NCBI GenBank assembly: GCA_900545735.1
Contig: URAC01000057.1
Location: forward strand, 1-5,007
Source of the DNA: an uncultured Bacillota bacterium
Lineage (GTDB): Bacteria > Bacillota > Clostridia > Christensenellales > UBA1242
DNA: 5,007 nt
Reading direction: 5' to 3'
Positions 3,902 to 5,007 of this stretch are shown piece by piece (position 1 is the first letter of the stretch; each line of letters opens with the position of its first letter). The notes beneath the pieces were generated by a model that worked only from the letters and a program-made list of their open reading frames with translations, did no database searches and had not been told where the DNA came from. The translations under genes and the position numbers were made by a program.

Positions 3902-5007
3902 TTAACTTCTTTCAAGCAAACTATTTTTAACTGCGTCAACCCATTCTTGCTGTGCTGGAATCAACTCTCCATTTGCCGCTCTGATATGAGTTCCTTCTGC
4001 AGTTGTGGACAATGTTAAATTATCCGCATTAAAGCCATAGATAGTTACTGTCATTTTTATTTCGCTTTTTAAAAGTTCTTGGTCTTTACTTAAAAAGCCT
4101 AAAAGTAAGGAATAAGGCTCATCGCCTTTTGCAAGCACATTTGTAAAATAAATGTATTTTTCTTGGCCTAAATTTACATATATTTGATGATTTGGAATGC
4201 CTTCCAACTCACCTATTGTTGCCGCGCGAATGTTAGATAAATTATATATATCTTCTGCGTTATTTTCATCTAATCTAATATACGCTTTGTCTGAAACATC
4301 ATTGCCGTGGGCATCTGTAAATTTAACTGACATTATAAAGCTTGTGTATCCTGGATAACTAGAGTTTAATGGGTTCTCTATTGTTATGGATTTTTTAAAT
4401 GTTACAATGTTTCCTGTAACGTCCTCTGAATAGATTGAGTGCTCAATTTTAGTTACGGCAGGAATTGAATCAAAATTCAAGTCATATCTTGCTTCAACTT
4501 TTTGTTCTGTTGGCCAAAATATAATGATAATAAGAGCAATAATAAGCAACAAAACAACTGCTGCCATAGCATAAGTCGCATTCCTTATACGGCGCTGTTT
4601 TCTTTGGTTTAATTCTTCAACACTTAATGCTTTTTCAACAACTTTTAAGTTTTTATCATCAACTGCGGCATCTTTATCCGCTTTCTCAGGCTTTTCAGGA
4701 AGTTCTTTTCCAGCCGCTTCATCAGAAGGTTTTTGAGGCTTAGCAGGCTTTTCTGCTGCTAAATTCTCCCCTGGTTTTGCTTGACTTTCAACATTTTCCG
4801 TTTGTGCGGCAGACTTAACTGGGGCTTGTTTTGGGCCATCAGTTTGTTTTGGTGGTTGCTTTGGAGCCGCTTTTGGTGCTTCTTTTTTAGATGGTTGCTT
4901 TGCAGCCGCTTTGGGCGCTTCTTTTTTAGGTGGCTGAGTTGGAGATGTTTTTGGCGCTTCTTTTTTAGGTGGCTGAGTTGGAGATGTTTTTGGCGCTTCT
5001 TTTTTAG
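3902..5007 (-). CDS. Single-pass membrane protein with Pro/Lys/Ala repeats, 5'-truncated
   Basis: The frame is open from the stop at 3902-3904 to the window edge (first full codon 5003-5005), giving 367 residues with no N-terminus. Family not recognised. Residues 1-52 are four 13-residue repeats (KKEAPKTSPTQPP type). Residues 53-130 stay rich in Pro, Lys, Glu, Ala and Gln. A basic cluster (RKQRRIR, 135-141) then leads into one membrane helix (about 146-164, AAVVLLLIIALIIIIFW). The positive-inside rule puts the repeats in the cytoplasm and residues 166-367 outside. The outer part has no cysteine, has alternating hydrophobic segments (TSFIMSVKFTD, IKMTVTIYGF) suggesting beta structure, and ends in LLERS without a sorting motif. 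The ATG at 4567 begins the helix itself, lacks a well-placed ribosome binding site and would drop the basic cluster, so I reject it as the start. No strong terminator follows; only an A/T palindrome at 3881-3896. Confidence 0.85.
   Translation of the reverse strand, partial: KKEAPKTSPTQPPKKEAPKTSPTQPPKKEAPKAAAKQPSKKEAPKAAPKQPPKQTDGPKQAPVKSAAQTENVESQAKPGENLAAEKPAKPQKPSDEAAGKELPEKPEKADKDAAVDDKNLKVVEKALSVEELNQRKQRRIRNATYAMAAVVLLLIIALIIIIFWPTEQKVEARYDLNFDSIPAVTKIEHSIYSEDVTGNIVTFKKSITIENPLNSSYPGYTSFIMSVKFTDAHGNDVSDKAYIRLDENNAEDIYNLSNIRAATIGELEGIPNHQIYVNLGQEKYIYFTNVLAKGDEPYSLLLGFLSKDQELLKSEIKMTVTIYGFNADNLTLSTTAEGTHIRAANGELIPAQQEWVDAVKNSLLERS
4850..5007 (-). repeat. 39-bp in-frame tandem repeat, running off the window
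   Basis: Four units of 39 bp lie at 4967-5005, 4928-4966, 4889-4927 and 4850-4888, each encoding 13 residues that begin KKEAPK. The two outermost units encode KKEAPKTSPTQPP and are identical at the DNA level. The next two encode KKEAPKAAAKQPS and KKEAPKAAPKQPP and have diverged. The last two bases of the window fit the next unit, so the array continues beyond the edge and its copy number is unknown. Confidence 0.95.

Noticed and set aside
4565..4567. ATG at 4567 as the start of the minus-strand membrane protein
   Set aside because: The frame stays open to the window edge with coding-type repeats, the ATG begins the membrane helix without its basic flank, and no well-placed ribosome binding site precedes it.
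4850..5007. CRISPR-like array
   Set aside because: The 39-bp units abut with no spacers and stay in frame with a protein, so this is a coding tandem repeat.

Overview
The window looks like an AT-rich chromosomal contig from a Bacillota (Firmicutes) bacterium, most likely class Clostridia. The evidence is the Firmicutes-style L13 N-terminus, the coupled rplM-rpsI pair, AGGAGG-type ribosome binding sites, consensus housekeeping promoters and an encoded CCA on the tRNA. The standard bacterial code fits: tryptophans are TGG and no TGA interrupts a gene. The first 47 bases are not biological. They are an Illumina Nextera (Tn5) adapter with part of the P7 tail and an i7 index, so the molecule was sequenced from a tagmented library and the true sequence starts at base 48. 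The right edge falls inside a 39-bp tandem repeat, a typical place for a short-read assembly to stop, so both ends look like assembly ends.

Layout. Bases 48-198 hold the remnant of an upstream terminator and the rplM leader. Then come rplM (L13) and rpsI (S9), overlapping by one base and closed by a terminator. Next is a plus-strand gene for an unrecognised 428-residue cytoplasmic protein with a histone-H1/AlgP-like Lys/Ala linker; its start has no Shine-Dalgarno sequence and its promoter sits almost on top of the ATG. A perfect 30-bp palindrome forms a shared terminator with a convergent unrecognised 124-residue gene. That gene is divergent from a small two-helix membrane protein gene, which is followed by secG. 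Two strong promoters lie back to back between the divergent genes. A secG terminator and an oppositely oriented tRNA terminator then precede tRNA-Asn(GUU) and its promoter on the minus strand. The last 1.1 kb is the 3' part of a minus-strand gene for a single-pass membrane protein. It has a Pro/Lys/Ala-rich, tandemly repeated, probably cytoplasmic N-terminal region and a probable extracellular domain of about 200 residues.

The recognisable genes are housekeeping genes: ribosome, Sec translocon and tRNA. They do not form one pathway. I see no defence system, mobile element, CRISPR array or biosynthetic cluster. The parts that may be new are the four proteins I cannot assign (428 aa, 124 aa, 77 aa and the partial membrane protein), and the possible leaderless expression of the first of these.
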